From Chlamydiales bacterium (GTDB lineage: Bacteria > Chlamydiota > Chlamydiia > Chlamydiales > JACKPQ01), in NCBI GenBank assembly GCA_024233435.1, contig JACKPQ010000002.1, forward strand, positions 577,586 to 641,585: a DNA stretch of 64,000 nt, read 5' to 3'. Shown piece by piece: positions 40,438 through 49,464 of the stretch. The notes below the pieces were generated by a model, which worked only from the letters and a program-made list of their open reading frames with translations, made no database searches and was not told where the DNA came from. Each line of letters begins with the position of its first letter. Within the stretch, counting starts at the first letter, position 1. The position numbers and the translations under genes were made by a program.

Positions 40438-41709
40438 TTAAGGTTCGAGGCGATGAACTGTATTTTGTTGTTTGCAAAAAGTTTCGCGGAGCCCAAATAG
40501 TGAAACGAGCAGCGCAATGGCAAAGCAGATTGGTACGATTGATAGCCCTTTTGTGAAGGCTTGCTCGGTCAAGGGGCCACCTTGAGTAAATAGTTTCATA
40601 ATGGCTGTGATGCAAGGTGACATGATCGCTGCAAAGCCCATGATGATGGTGTTGTTTAGGCCTAGGGCTGTGGCGCGCAGGGATTTTGGGGCGTTTTCTG
40701 CAATCATGGCAAATGATAGGTTTTGACCTGAACCAGCAAATCCGATGAGAAAAAATAAAAAACCCAAAGCAAGCTGGTTTGTAATGGGTATATAGAGAAG
40801 TGTGATTGAGGTTATGATGCCTATCATGGAGCAAAGAGCGACAAAAGGCTTGCGTCGCTTTACTTGATCAGAGAGGCGCCCTAAGAGTGGAGATCCAACG
40901 GCTAGACCAATCCATATCATTGAGAGGATAAAGGCAGCTGTTGATTTTTCAAAACCTCGAGTTGTAAGATACGATGTTCCCCAGATGGCGCCTAGAAGTG
41001 GCATGGAGAAGTAGACGGTCGCTGAAAAAATGACAATCCACCATATCTGGGAGCGGGTGAGTAGGCTTTTTAGGCGTTTGCTCAAAGGTGCATAGCGATC
41101 GACAAAAATGACTGTTTCATCACTTGTTGGTTTTCCTTTCAAGAACAGAGCGATGAGGACAGTTAACCCAACGCCGAATAGGGCAACGCTTAAGAAAATA
41201 AGGCGCCAATTCCCATCAACTGCCTTGAGCACAAGAGCAACAGGGCCTCCTGCGACAAGGGGGCCGATGGCTCCAAGCAATTGTCCCCATCCAAGCAAGA
41301 AAGCGAAGTACTTTTTAGGAAACCAGTTGAGCGTCATCACCATTAAACCAACAAATCCAAACGCAGAACCCGCTCCAATAAGTAGGCGAGCAACAAAAGC
41401 TGGTGTGGAACTTTGAGCAATAGAAAACCAAAAAGTTCCAAATGCGCATAGCGCGCAGGCGCCAGTGACTAAAAATCGGATGGCAAAGCGGTCAAGCAGC
41501 ATGCCAACGGGGATTTGCATGAGCGAATAGGTAATGTAGTAGCCAGATCCAATTAAAGAAAATTGCTCAACTGTAAGGTCTAAGTTATTAATGATGTTGG
41601 CAGCCATGGTGCCTGGTAGCACGCGCAAAAAAAACTCATAAAAGAAAAATAAGATCGAAAGACCCCAAACAAAACAACCATAAACCGTGAACGTTCTTTT
41701 GCTACTCAA
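40438..41709 (-). CDS. Major facilitator superfamily transporter
   Basis: 423 residues with 12 predicted helices. The first cytoplasmic loop has 'GMLLDRFAIRFL' (the G-x-L-x-D-R-x-x-x-R type MFS motif), and a second occurrence 'GSPLLGRLSDQVKRRKPF' follows helix 8. Substrate unknown; overall resemblance is to the organic-anion/sugar-phosphate permease side of MFS. Its start overlaps the end of the AspA-like gene by eight bases. Convergent with hldE across 47 bases that contain only a weak hairpin. Confidence 0.82.
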   Translation of the reverse strand: MSSKRTFTVYGCFVWGLSILFFFYEFFLRVLPGTMAANIINNLDLTVEQFSLIGSGYYITYSLMQIPVGMLLDRFAIRFLVTGACALCAFGTFWFSIAQSSTPAFVARLLIGAGSAFGFVGLMVMTLNWFPKKYFAFLLGWGQLLGAIGPLVAGGPVALVLKAVDGNWRLIFLSVALFGVGLTVLIALFLKGKPTSDETVIFVDRYAPLSKRLKSLLTRSQIWWIVIFSATVYFSMPLLGAIWGTSYLTTRGFEKSTAAFILSMIWIGLAVGSPLLGRLSDQVKRRKPFVALCSMIGIITSITLLYIPITNQLALGFLFFLIGFAGSGQNLSFAMIAENAPKSLRATALGLNNTIIMGFAAIMSPCITAIMKLFTQGGPLTEQAFTKGLSIVPICFAIALLVSLFGLRETFCKQQNTVHRLEP

Positions 41710-42715
41710 TCGGATGGTCCTCTGCCCAAGTCTCTATGGAGCGCGCAGCGAGCGCTTTCATTTCAGCAATCTGCAAAAGGGGCTCACCTTCGTTAAGAAT
41801 GGGAAGGTGATTTTTCGCAATGACAACGCCTTCAATTGGCGCAAAAATCTCTTCACGCTGTTCAGTGCCAAATGGATCAAAGATTTTTGCAAGTAGACTG
41901 CCTTTTTTAACGTAAGTGCCGATCTTTGGAAAAATTTCGCAAAGGCCAGATGAGGGAGCTCTTACCCAAAATTCTTTTTGAAGCTCAACCGATTTTGGCG
42001 TCTTTTTGATGGTCAGGGGAGGGAGCATTTGAAGACCTTTCATCACTCGAATAATGCCCCTAACACCCATGGCGATGCCTTTTTCATCGAGTCTGAGTGC
42101 TTCGCCGGTTTCGTAGATAATTGTGGGAATGGGGTTTTCTTTGCGATGTAAAAGCCAAAGAAGGCCATGCTCTGATTTTGTATTGATGATGACCGGAGCT
42201 TGAAAGGCGTTTGCCAGTTCTTTCGTTTCTAAAGTGTCAGTACACGTTTTGATTTGTGGGAATTTAACAATGTGAGGCTCGCCGGTGTGTAAATCGATGC
42301 AGTGTGTGATATGGGAGAAAATTTCTTGCGTGAGGAAGTAGGCAAGCCTGGAGGCGAATGACCCCGATTCAGAACCTGGAAAGCTTCCATCAAGGTCTCT
42401 GCGATCGGGCAAATTTCGTGACATGGTGATTAAGCCATACATGTTGATTGTGGGCACGACAATCAGCGTTCCTTTAATCGAGTTCAATTGGCGCAGCTTC
42501 AAAAGCCTTTGTGTGATGGCAACGCCGTTAATCTCATCACCATGCATCGCTCCGCAAACAAGCAAAGTCGGTCCTGCTTTCTTGCCGTGGATGACATGAA
42601 TAGGGATGTAGATGGGCGCGCAGGTATAAAGCTCTGGAGTTGGAAGTGCCACAGTGGTGCGCTCCCCAGGATGGATGGTAATGTTGCTGATCTTAATGGG
42701 AGCGTTTTTTGTCAT
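41702..42715 (-). CDS. Succinylglutamate desuccinylase/aspartoacylase family hydrolase
   Basis: Zinc hydrolase of the M14-related AstE/AspA family, 337 residues. Zinc ligands appear in 'GAMHGDEINGVAI' (H-x-x-E) and 'HCIDLHTG' (distal His); catalytic Glu lies in 'IYETGEALRLDE'. The C-terminal barrel-sandwich segment 'SGLCEIFPKIGTYVKKGSLLAKIFDPFG...EGVVIAKNHLPILNEGEPLL' is typical of the bacterial branch. It removes acyl groups from an N-acyl amino acid or peptide; substrate unknown. Lies between htpX (ATGA overlap) and the MFS transporter (eight-base overlap), so the three form an operon. Confidence 0.85.
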   Translation of the reverse strand: MTKNAPIKISNITIHPGERTTVALPTPELYTCAPIYIPIHVIHGKKAGPTLLVCGAMHGDEINGVAITQRLLKLRQLNSIKGTLIVVPTINMYGLITMSRNLPDRRDLDGSFPGSESGSFASRLAYFLTQEIFSHITHCIDLHTGEPHIVKFPQIKTCTDTLETKELANAFQAPVIINTKSEHGLLWLLHRKENPIPTIIYETGEALRLDEKGIAMGVRGIIRVMKGLQMLPPLTIKKTPKSVELQKEFWVRAPSSGLCEIFPKIGTYVKKGSLLAKIFDPFGTEQREEIFAPIEGVVIAKNHLPILNEGEPLLQIAEMKALAARSIETWAEDHPIE

Positions 42716-43608
42716 TTAGCCAAATCCTGCAATGCTTCGATGCGGTCTTCCAATGGGGGATGTGTAGCAAAAAGTTTTAATAGGCCGCTTTTTGGCGGTG
42801 TTTTAATCATAAATGCCTGCATAGCTTCGCTAGTTAGCGGCTTGCTCTCTTGTGTGGCTTGTAGGTGACGCAGAGCATCAATCATATTTTTCTTGGTGGA
42901 AAATTTTGCTCCGCCCCGATCAGCGCGATACTCGCGAAACCTTGAGTAGGCGCATACAATCATTGAGCCTAGGATCATAAAGACAAATTGGAAGAGGATC
43001 ACGAGCATAAAATAAGAGCCAGAAACAGAGCGGCGGCTGTCTGAGCGTGAGGCTGCAGAAAGGGCAAAAGCTAAAACGCGAGCTAAAAACATTACAAAAG
43101 CATTAATCACGCCCTGAAGCAGCGTCATTGTTACCATGTCGCCATTTGCGATATGGGCAATTTCGTGTGCTAGAACCCCTTCTAATTCGTCATCGTCCAT
43201 GTGCTGAAGCAGGCCTGATGAAACGGCAACTAGCGAGCGCTTTTGAGTCGGCCCTGTTGCAAAAGCATTGAGTTGTGGGGATGGAAAAATACCAACTTCT
43301 GGAATCGCTTTCAACTTTGCTTTTTGAGCAAGTCGTTTAACGGTATTATAAAGTTTTTCTTCTTGAGGATTGGAGGCTCTTGGATGCACGATCTTGATTT
43401 TCATGGTCCATTTAGCCATCTTACGGGATAGTGCAAGAGATATAAAGGCGCCCCCCATACCCCAAACAAAGCAAAAAATAAGAAGGGATTGATAATCTAA
43501 TCCATGTTGATTGAGATAAGGTTGCACATTAAATAAACGCAAGATGACTGAGATGGTGAAGATCACTGCGATGTTTAGAAGAAGAAAAATACCAATACGC
43601 CTGAACAT
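42712..43608 (-). CDS. htpX: Membrane protease HtpX
   Basis: M48 zinc metalloprotease of the inner membrane that degrades misfolded membrane proteins. Two N-terminal helices, the active site 'EGVLAHEIAHIANGD' (H-E-x-x-H), a second membrane pair, then the third ligand Glu in 'YSRFREYRADRGGAKF'. 298 residues, normal. GGAGGT lies six bases before the ATG. Upstream is a pair of 10-bp direct repeats. Confidence 0.93.
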   Translation of the reverse strand: MFRRIGIFLLLNIAVIFTISVILRLFNVQPYLNQHGLDYQSLLIFCFVWGMGGAFISLALSRKMAKWTMKIKIVHPRASNPQEEKLYNTVKRLAQKAKLKAIPEVGIFPSPQLNAFATGPTQKRSLVAVSSGLLQHMDDDELEGVLAHEIAHIANGDMVTMTLLQGVINAFVMFLARVLAFALSAASRSDSRRSVSGSYFMLVILFQFVFMILGSMIVCAYSRFREYRADRGGAKFSTKKNMIDALRHLQATQESKPLTSEAMQAFMIKTPPKSGLLKLFATHPPLEDRIEALQDLAK

Positions 43609-43625
43609 TTTATTACCTCCAATAC

Positions 43626-43646
43626 TATACCGAAGTTATACCGAAG
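43626..43646. repeat. Two tandem 10-bp direct repeats upstream of htpX
   Basis: TATACCGAAG at 43626-43635 and again at 43637-43646, an 11-bp period (one helical turn), 18 bases before the htpX start. Could be a double operator site for a stress regulator. Confidence 0.35.
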
Positions 43647-43782
43647 GGAGCTCAAAAATCAATTTTTCCGGCCACCCAAAATCAATTCTACATCATTCTA
43701 GCAGAAATAACAATTAATGTGTTGCTAACAAATTCTAGCATATGACATGAGTTATAGTTTACACTTTTGGGGGGAATTGAGT

Positions 43783-43986
43783 ATGCCTGTGGGGCTTAAA
43801 AAGTGGCGACGAAAGAAGCCAGACATTGATCAAGAAACGTGTGCAGCATACGTTTTAATCACGTGCGCAACGCCAAATGCTAAAGGGGAAATGCAAGTGG
43901 AAATGACTTATGAGGGTGACGAAGCTTTAGCTTCTTATTTAGTCAAAAGTGCTGGGAATATGTTCGAACATGAGTCAATGGAATGA
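43783..43986 (+). CDS. Small hypothetical protein
   Basis: 67 residues from the ATG at 43783, which has a G-rich site about nine bases ahead; an in-frame ATG at 43747 would add 12 residues. The sequence 'AAYVLITCATPNAKGEMQVEMTYEGDEALASYLVKSA' is compact alpha/beta and well behaved, but matches nothing I know. The last 17 bases overlap the dipeptidase gene, suggesting coupled translation. Confidence 0.5.
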   Translation: MPVGLKKWRRKKPDIDQETCAAYVLITCATPNAKGEMQVEMTYEGDEALASYLVKSAGNMFEHESME

Positions 43987-45298
43987 GTATTGGGATAAGC
44001 ATAAAGATGCAATTTTAGAAGATTATTTCACCTACTTAAGATTTCCAAGTGTTAGCACTGATCCAAAAAATGCAAAAGATGTGCGCAATTGCGCTTTTTG
44101 GCTCAAGGGCTATCTAGAAGATATAGGTCTTAATGTTGAGGTTTGGGAAACGGATCATCATCCCGCGCTTTTTGCAACAGATTTATCTGCTGGTAACGAT
44201 CGCCCTACCCTCTTAATTTATCACCATTACGATGTACAGCCAGTTGACCCCATCGAGCTTTGGCAAACGCCCCCATTCGAGCCCCAGATCAGAAATGGGT
44301 CTGTTTATGCGCGGGGTGCTTCAGATAATAAAGGACAGAGCTTTCTCACGATTTCAGCAATCAAAGCAGTTAAAAATCTGGGATTTAATCTAAAGCTAAT
44401 CATTGAAGGTGAAGAGGAGATCGGAAGTTCAGGTCTTGCAAAACTCTGTAAAGAGAAGTCAGATCAGCTAAAAGCGGATCACTTGCTCGTTGTTGACGTG
44501 GATATGCTTGCAATCGATAAGCCTGCGCTTACTTTAGGTGTTCGAGGCATTACAACGCTCAATGTTGAAGTGCGTGGGAGTAATGTTGACTTGCACTCTG
44601 GTAACCACGGGGGCATTGTTTATAATCCAGCTAGGGCCCTTGCTGAAGCGCTTTCAAAAATTTGGCAAGATGGAAAGGTAGCTATAGAGGGATTTTATGA
44701 TGGTATAGAAAATAAGTCAGCTGATGTTCTTGATTTGGATTTTGATCAAGATGAATATAAGCGTTTTTTTGGTGTGCGTAAGTTTGCAATGCCCAAAGGT
44801 GTGACTCCGCTAGCTGCGAATTGGCTTGAGCCTGTAATAGAAATCAATGGAATGAGTAGTGGCTATACAGGAGAGGGCTTTAAAACGATCATACCGGCAA
44901 TTGCAAAAGCGAAAATTAGCGCAAGACTTGTCCCTGGGCAGGATCCAAAGCAGATATCTGATCTCATTGCGTCCTTTCTCAAAAAAGAATTAGATGGAAT
45001 GGACGTTAAAATTGAGTTTCATCACGGTGGACTGGCTGTTCAAACTTTAGCAAATACTCCTTTTGTTAAGCTTGCTGCCCAAGCTTTGAAAAATGTCTTC
45101 AAAAAAGAGTGCAAGTTTATCATGACAGGTGGTAGTATTCCCATCTCTGCGGCATTGAAAGCTGCCAGCGGAGCGGACGTGCTATTCATGGGGTTTGCAC
45201 TCCCTGAAGATGCCATCCACTCACCAAATGAACATTTTGATATTGAGCGTTTTCGCCTTGGCTTTTTGTCGATGGCAGAGCTTATGGAATTGTTATGA
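43970..45298 (+). CDS. M20 family dipeptidase/peptidase
   Basis: Dizinc exopeptidase, 442 residues. Metal ligands: 'YHHYDVQP' (His, Asp start), 'ARGASDNKGQ' (bridging Asp), 'EGEEEIGSSG' (catalytic Glu plus ligand) and a C-terminal His in 'DAIHSPNEHFDIERF'. The lid domain holds 'DLHSGNHGGIVYNPA', as in CNDP-type dipeptidases. It would hydrolyse host-derived dipeptides to amino acids. The ATG at 43970 is within the previous gene; the stop overlaps the next gene (ATGA). Confidence 0.9.
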   Translation: MSQWNEYWDKHKDAILEDYFTYLRFPSVSTDPKNAKDVRNCAFWLKGYLEDIGLNVEVWETDHHPALFATDLSAGNDRPTLLIYHHYDVQPVDPIELWQTPPFEPQIRNGSVYARGASDNKGQSFLTISAIKAVKNLGFNLKLIIEGEEEIGSSGLAKLCKEKSDQLKADHLLVVDVDMLAIDKPALTLGVRGITTLNVEVRGSNVDLHSGNHGGIVYNPARALAEALSKIWQDGKVAIEGFYDGIENKSADVLDLDFDQDEYKRFFGVRKFAMPKGVTPLAANWLEPVIEINGMSSGYTGEGFKTIIPAIAKAKISARLVPGQDPKQISDLIASFLKKELDGMDVKIEFHHGGLAVQTLANTPFVKLAAQALKNVFKKECKFIMTGGSIPISAALKAASGADVLFMGFALPEDAIHSPNEHFDIERFRLGFLSMAELMELL

Positions 45299-46395
45299 AA
45301 GCAATCGGTAAATTGCCTGTTGCCACTCAGTTGATTGTCTGGATGGCGCTAGGTCCCTTTTTTTTAGTCGCAACATTGAGCGCTCTTCTATTGCAATTTT
45401 CTGCAGGATCGCTTGCCGTTAGCGCAATTGCTATCGCGGGTTTGTTTTTATCATCCCTTTTTCGCATGCGCGGATTTATTGCTAGCGCAATCATTGTTAT
45501 CGGTTACTTATGTTTTAATCCACCTGTAAGCTTGTGGGCTGAGCTGTGTTTGGTACTTCCAATTTTAGCTGCACTTTTTCTTACTGCGCTTTGCATGGAA
45601 GAAGTTCGAGGTGTCCTCGATAGGCGCGAGTGCCAGTTGCGGAATTTAGCGGCATTTAAAGAAGGACATCACCAGCATCAACAACAATACATTCAAGAGA
45701 AAGAGAAGCTCGTAGCAGAGGCAAAGCGTTTACATCAAGCGCGTCAAGAAGATGAGCAATGGATTAGCAGCGTTAAGCAGCTCATGGCAATTGGCCAGCT
45801 TGAAACAGCGCAGACAAAACGGATGCGTGCAAAATATATCGATCGGGTCCAAGCCGATCAGCGTATCATAGAAGAGCTCAAGCGCAAGTTAAAAGCCCAG
45901 CCCATTCAAGAAGTGAAATCAAGCGATGGACAGTTGCTACAAAGACTTAATGAAATGCGGGTGCGTCATTATCAACTCGAATTGCTCACGGAGCAGTATC
46001 GCGATCAAATCAAAAGTTTGCGTCCACAACTTGCCTTCATTGCAAAACTCAAAGCAGATAATCTGCAGCTTCAGCATCAGTTAAAAACCAATGTTACCGT
46101 TATTGAAAAACCCACAGAGCATAAAAATCTGTATGAGCAACTGCGTGTCCAGTTTCAAGAAAAAGATGTGCAATTACACAAAGCTAGACAAGATGTGTAT
46201 CAGAAAGAAAGCGATGCTTTAGCGGCGCAAAAAGCGCTTGGAGAGTCCGATCACTATTTAAGCTATGACCAAGAACTTTTATGCGAGCACCTCAATAGTT
46301 TAGAGTTTGAAGTGGCGCACCTCGAGCATGAAAACCGCACACTTGTCGAATTGATCAGTCAGGAATTGTCAAAATCTCAGGGCCCTGATCAGTGA
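45295..46395 (+). CDS. Hypothetical membrane-anchored coiled-coil protein
   Basis: 366 residues. About 100 N-terminal residues contain four hydrophobic helices; the remainder is a charged Gln/Glu/Lys-rich coiled coil ('QQQYIQEKEKLVAEAKRLHQ', 'RIIEELKRKLKAQP', 'LYEQLRVQFQEKDVQLHKA'). No family recognised. The design (membrane anchor plus long cytoplasmic coil) recalls chlamydial membrane proteins of unknown function. Coupled to the dipeptidase (ATGA); the 3' end overlaps convergent map by 41 bases. Confidence 0.6.
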   Translation: MKAIGKLPVATQLIVWMALGPFFLVATLSALLLQFSAGSLAVSAIAIAGLFLSSLFRMRGFIASAIIVIGYLCFNPPVSLWAELCLVLPILAALFLTALCMEEVRGVLDRRECQLRNLAAFKEGHHQHQQQYIQEKEKLVAEAKRLHQARQEDEQWISSVKQLMAIGQLETAQTKRMRAKYIDRVQADQRIIEELKRKLKAQPIQEVKSSDGQLLQRLNEMRVRHYQLELLTEQYRDQIKSLRPQLAFIAKLKADNLQLQHQLKTNVTVIEKPTEHKNLYEQLRVQFQEKDVQLHKARQDVYQKESDALAAQKALGESDHYLSYDQELLCEHLNSLEFEVAHLEHENRTLVELISQELSKSQGPDQ

Positions 46396-47236
46396 TCAAA
46401 ATTTGATGCTCCCATTGGGCTGATGGGCGGCCATCAACGGTTCGCGCTGTCCAACCGTCAGCTTTATCAATCACACCATCGGCAGAGCCTGCATTGATCA
46501 TCGGCTCAATTGTAAATGTCATACCGGGGGCAAGTGGCGTTCGAATTGTATTGCGGCAATGGGGAATTTGAGGCTCTTCATGAAAGGCAGTGCCACAGCC
46601 GTGACCAACAAATTGGTGAACTACAGAGCAGCCATGAGCGTGAGCGTGCTCAGTAATGACATCACCGATACGAAAAAGCTCAACATCAGGCTTGCAAATC
46701 TCAATCGAATGCATCAGGCATTCATAGGCGACATCTACCACTTTCTTTTTCTCTTCATCGACTTGGCCAATCATGACCATGGCTGAACAATCCCCAAAGT
46801 AACCATTGAGCTCGCATGAAATATCGATATTGAGAATATCTCCCTCTTGAAGCGGGCGTTTATCAGGAATGCCATGGCATATCACCTCATTGAGAGAAGT
46901 GCAAATAGCAGCTGGGTAGGGAGGGTCTCCATAACCGAGAGGGGCAGGTCTTGCCTTGTGTTTTTTAGTTAAAGCTTCAATGGCGTTATTAATTTCAAGT
47001 GTGCTCACTCCGGCTTTTGCCATATTACAAGCTTCTTTCAAAAGGTTTGCAGCTAGTTTTGCTGCAATGCGAATCCCTTTAATCTCTTCAGGTGTTTTTA
47101 ACTTGATTTGGTAACGGCGCCAGTACTCTTGCGCTAAAGAGCTGCCGCTAAGCACAGGTTTTTGGGGAAAATGGCACTTTTTCCATTTTTTTCCGCTGCC
47201 ACACCAACACAAGTCGTTACGAGATATCATGATCAC
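46355..47236 (-). CDS. map: Methionine aminopeptidase with N-terminal SEC-C motif
   Basis: Removes the initiator methionine. The N-terminal 'NDLCWCGSGKKWKKCH' is a SEC-C zinc motif, as in the chlamydial enzyme; the catalytic domain (about 45-293) has the five metal ligands in 'NIDISCELNGYFGDCS' (two Asp), 'GHGCGTAFHEEPQIPH' (His), 'FTIEPMIN' (Glu) and 'WEHQILIT' (Glu). 293 residues, like the chlamydial enzyme. The true start may be the ATG at 47230. Confidence 0.94.
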   Translation of the reverse strand: MIMISRNDLCWCGSGKKWKKCHFPQKPVLSGSSLAQEYWRRYQIKLKTPEEIKGIRIAAKLAANLLKEACNMAKAGVSTLEINNAIEALTKKHKARPAPLGYGDPPYPAAICTSLNEVICHGIPDKRPLQEGDILNIDISCELNGYFGDCSAMVMIGQVDEEKKKVVDVAYECLMHSIEICKPDVELFRIGDVITEHAHAHGCSVVHQFVGHGCGTAFHEEPQIPHCRNTIRTPLAPGMTFTIEPMINAGSADGVIDKADGWTARTVDGRPSAQWEHQILITDQGPEILTIPD

Positions 47237-47315
47237 ATTGTAGCAGACCTAGTAATTTATTTCAGGTTCCATTACATTGGCGCTGTGCATAAAACTGTCA
47301 TTTTGTAGGGGTTGT

Positions 47316-48041
47316 ATGGATTTAAAGAAGAAAATTATTGATTTCATCCATAACGCCTTTGACCAGCCAAAAGTGATCGAAGAGTCTGTCTTGGATCTTT
47401 ATGATCAAAAAGCTCTGGTTCATGGTCCTCTAGGCCGTTATGTGGGTGCAGATGCAATTCGCCAGCATTGGAAGAACTGGACCTCAGCGTTTAGTGATTT
47501 TAGCACCAAATGTGAAATGGTGCCACTGCAAGGTGGGGTGCTTTGGACATGGATGATGAAAATCAAGCATACAGGTCTTTTTAAAGACATTCCTCCTACA
47601 GGAAAATGGGTTTACTTCTCGGGTGTATCAATCTACCAATTTGGCTCTGACAACATTTGCTCCCATCAGTACCAAACTGATATTGCAGACGTTTACAAGC
47701 AACTAGGCTACTACCACGCCAAAGAAGTATACCCAAGGCAAGGCCAAATAAGGTTGGATTATGAGACATTGCTGGGCATACTAAAGAAAATGGGAGAGCA
47801 AAACGACATTCTCACAAAGCAAGAAGTCGTAACAATTGCATGCTATTTGCAAGGTCGCACCGCAAAAGAAATTGCTGCTCGGTTTAAAATCAATTTTCGG
47901 ACGGTACAAACGCACCTGAACAACGGGATGCACAAAGTGGGGTGCCAGGGAAAAGCCCATTTGTATGAGTTTGTATCAGTCCGTGGGCTTGCCCATATTT
48001 TTAGAGATTTTTACGATCTCGTTTACCTACCTTCCACCTGA
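47316..48041 (+). CDS. SnoaL-like domain fused to LuxR-type helix-turn-helix
   Basis: 241 residues from the ATG at 47316 (AGGGG five bases ahead). Residues about 1-135 read as an NTF2/SnoaL fold ('LYDQKALVHGPLGRYVGADAIRQHWKNWTSAFSDF', 'HTGLFKDIPPTGKWVYFSGVSIYQF'), a ligand-binding pocket in other proteins. Residues about 165-225 are a LuxR HTH ('LTKQEVVTIACYLQGRTAKEIAARFKINFRTVQTHLNNGMHKVG'). This suggests a transcription factor sensing a small molecule through the SnoaL-like domain. The fusion is unusual; target genes unknown. The 95 bp after it hold no gene. Confidence 0.75.
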   Translation: MDLKKKIIDFIHNAFDQPKVIEESVLDLYDQKALVHGPLGRYVGADAIRQHWKNWTSAFSDFSTKCEMVPLQGGVLWTWMMKIKHTGLFKDIPPTGKWVYFSGVSIYQFGSDNICSHQYQTDIADVYKQLGYYHAKEVYPRQGQIRLDYETLLGILKKMGEQNDILTKQEVVTIACYLQGRTAKEIAARFKINFRTVQTHLNNGMHKVGCQGKAHLYEFVSVRGLAHIFRDFYDLVYLPST

Positions 48042-48136
48042 GAACTTCTTAGTCTCAAGCCTCTTGCCTTTGACAAAATTACCGCAAAATATTGTCATTG
48101 GAATGAAAGAAATGCACGGTATAAGCGTGGTTAATG

Positions 48137-48958
48137 TCAATTCTCAGAATTGGTATAAGCAACGCTTTTAAGGCATAAGCCGTGGGCGGGTGCGCAGGGA
48201 AAAGCGTTATAGCGCTTTTCAGATGCAAAAATAGACTCGATGGCGTTGATCTCTAACTGGCCTGACCCAATTGCGCACACCATGCCTATAAGATTGCGGA
48301 CCATCTTGTATAAAAATCGATTTCCATAAAGCTCAAAGAGAAAATGGTTGTCAATTTGCATCACCTCGAAACAGCTTAAGTTACAAATGGTATCGCTAGC
48401 CATCGAAGCGCTAACGTTTTCAAAGGCTTTAAAGTTGCGCTCTCCAGTGCAAAGATGAGTGGCCTTTTGCATCAGCTGTAAATCTAAAGGGTAAGCATAG
48501 CTCCAAACTGTATGGCGCTTGAGAGGGTGTAAAATGCCGTGCATTACCTCATAGGTGTATGTCTTGCCAATAGTGCTTAGACTTGGATGAAAATCATCTG
48601 CAGCAATTTCAATTTGCAGCATGCGAATAGATGGCGGCAATAACCGGTTGCAGCTGCATCTGAAAAGCGATAGATCCAACTCTTTTGGTGTGAAAAAATT
48701 AATGATTTGGCCCTGAGCATGCACACCTCGATCTGTGCGTGAAGCTGCTTGGAGTTTGACCGGGTGTTGTAAAATTAGTTCAATGACGTCTTGCACAGTC
48801 GATTCAATAGAGGGGCCAGCTTCAGTTTTCTGCCAACCATAAAAGTCCCTGCCATCATAAGCTAGGCAGCATTTTATGTTGTAAAGCAGCTTTGAAAACC
48901 CTCTAAGAACATTTGTGTAGCGATGAGAATTAAAATGAGACCCATCAAGCGCTCGCAA
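48137..48958 (-). CDS. truA: tRNA pseudouridine(38-40) synthase
   Basis: Modifies uridines 38-40 of tRNA anticodon arms. It has 'YNIKCCLAYDGRDFYGWQ' at the functional N-terminus, the catalytic Asp in 'ASRTDRGVHAQGQIINF' and 'FLYKMVRNLIGMVCAIGSG' near the end. The only ATG in frame (48958) would add 24 unconserved residues and overlap marC by 85 bases. A CTG at 48889, ten bases after AGAGGG, fits the start of homology much better; the coordinates given use the ATG. Confidence 0.88.
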   Translation of the reverse strand: MRALDGSHFNSHRYTNVLRGFSKLLYNIKCCLAYDGRDFYGWQKTEAGPSIESTVQDVIELILQHPVKLQAASRTDRGVHAQGQIINFFTPKELDLSLFRCSCNRLLPPSIRMLQIEIAADDFHPSLSTIGKTYTYEVMHGILHPLKRHTVWSYAYPLDLQLMQKATHLCTGERNFKAFENVSASMASDTICNLSCFEVMQIDNHFLFELYGNRFLYKMVRNLIGMVCAIGSGQLEINAIESIFASEKRYNAFPCAPAHGLCLKSVAYTNSEN

Positions 48959-49455
48959 GCAGCAATTCCCTTATCGCCCAAAAGTTGCTTGAGCTTGGGA
49001 GCAAATAGCAAAACAAGAACTGTAGCAAGCCAAGCGATAGCAACAGCTCCAACGATGAACCAATCACTTTCGAGCTGCTTGGCATAAATCATGACAGCTG
49101 CCAGTATCGCAGGCCCTGCAATCAAGGGGATTGCCATTGGGACCAAGAAAGGTTCAGATCCTTTCGTCGTTGCGACCTCTGTGTGTTTGGGAAAAATCAT
49201 TCTAAGTGAGATGATAAAAAGAATGATTCCTCCGGCGATTTGGATTGCTTGAGAGGAGATGTGAAGTAAATCAAGCAGTTTTTCACCAAAGAAAATGAAG
49301 GTGATGATGATGGCAAGCGCAAACAACAGCTCACGAACAATAATGTGATATTGCCTCTTTTTTGGAATGTCTTTAAGCAAGGCAATAAAAATAGGCACAT
49401 TGCCCACAGAGTCCATCAAAAGAAAAAATGCAAAAGCTAAAGAGAACATCGTCAT
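48874..49455 (-). CDS. MarC family integral membrane protein
   Basis: 193 residues, six hydrophobic helices, with 'FFLLMDSVGNVPIFIALLKDIP' at the N-terminus and 'SLRMIFP...PFLVPMAIPLIAGPAILAAVMIYA' in the middle, the UPF0056/MarC signature. Function not established; MarC was once linked to multiple antibiotic resistance, but this was not confirmed. Co-directional with truA, overlapping its N-terminal region. Confidence 0.85.
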   Translation of the reverse strand: MTMFSLAFAFFLLMDSVGNVPIFIALLKDIPKKRQYHIIVRELLFALAIIITFIFFGEKLLDLLHISSQAIQIAGGIILFIISLRMIFPKHTEVATTKGSEPFLVPMAIPLIAGPAILAAVMIYAKQLESDWFIVGAVAIAWLATVLVLLFAPKLKQLLGDKGIAACERLMGLILILIATQMFLEGFQSCFTT

Positions 49456-49464
49456 ACCGCTATT

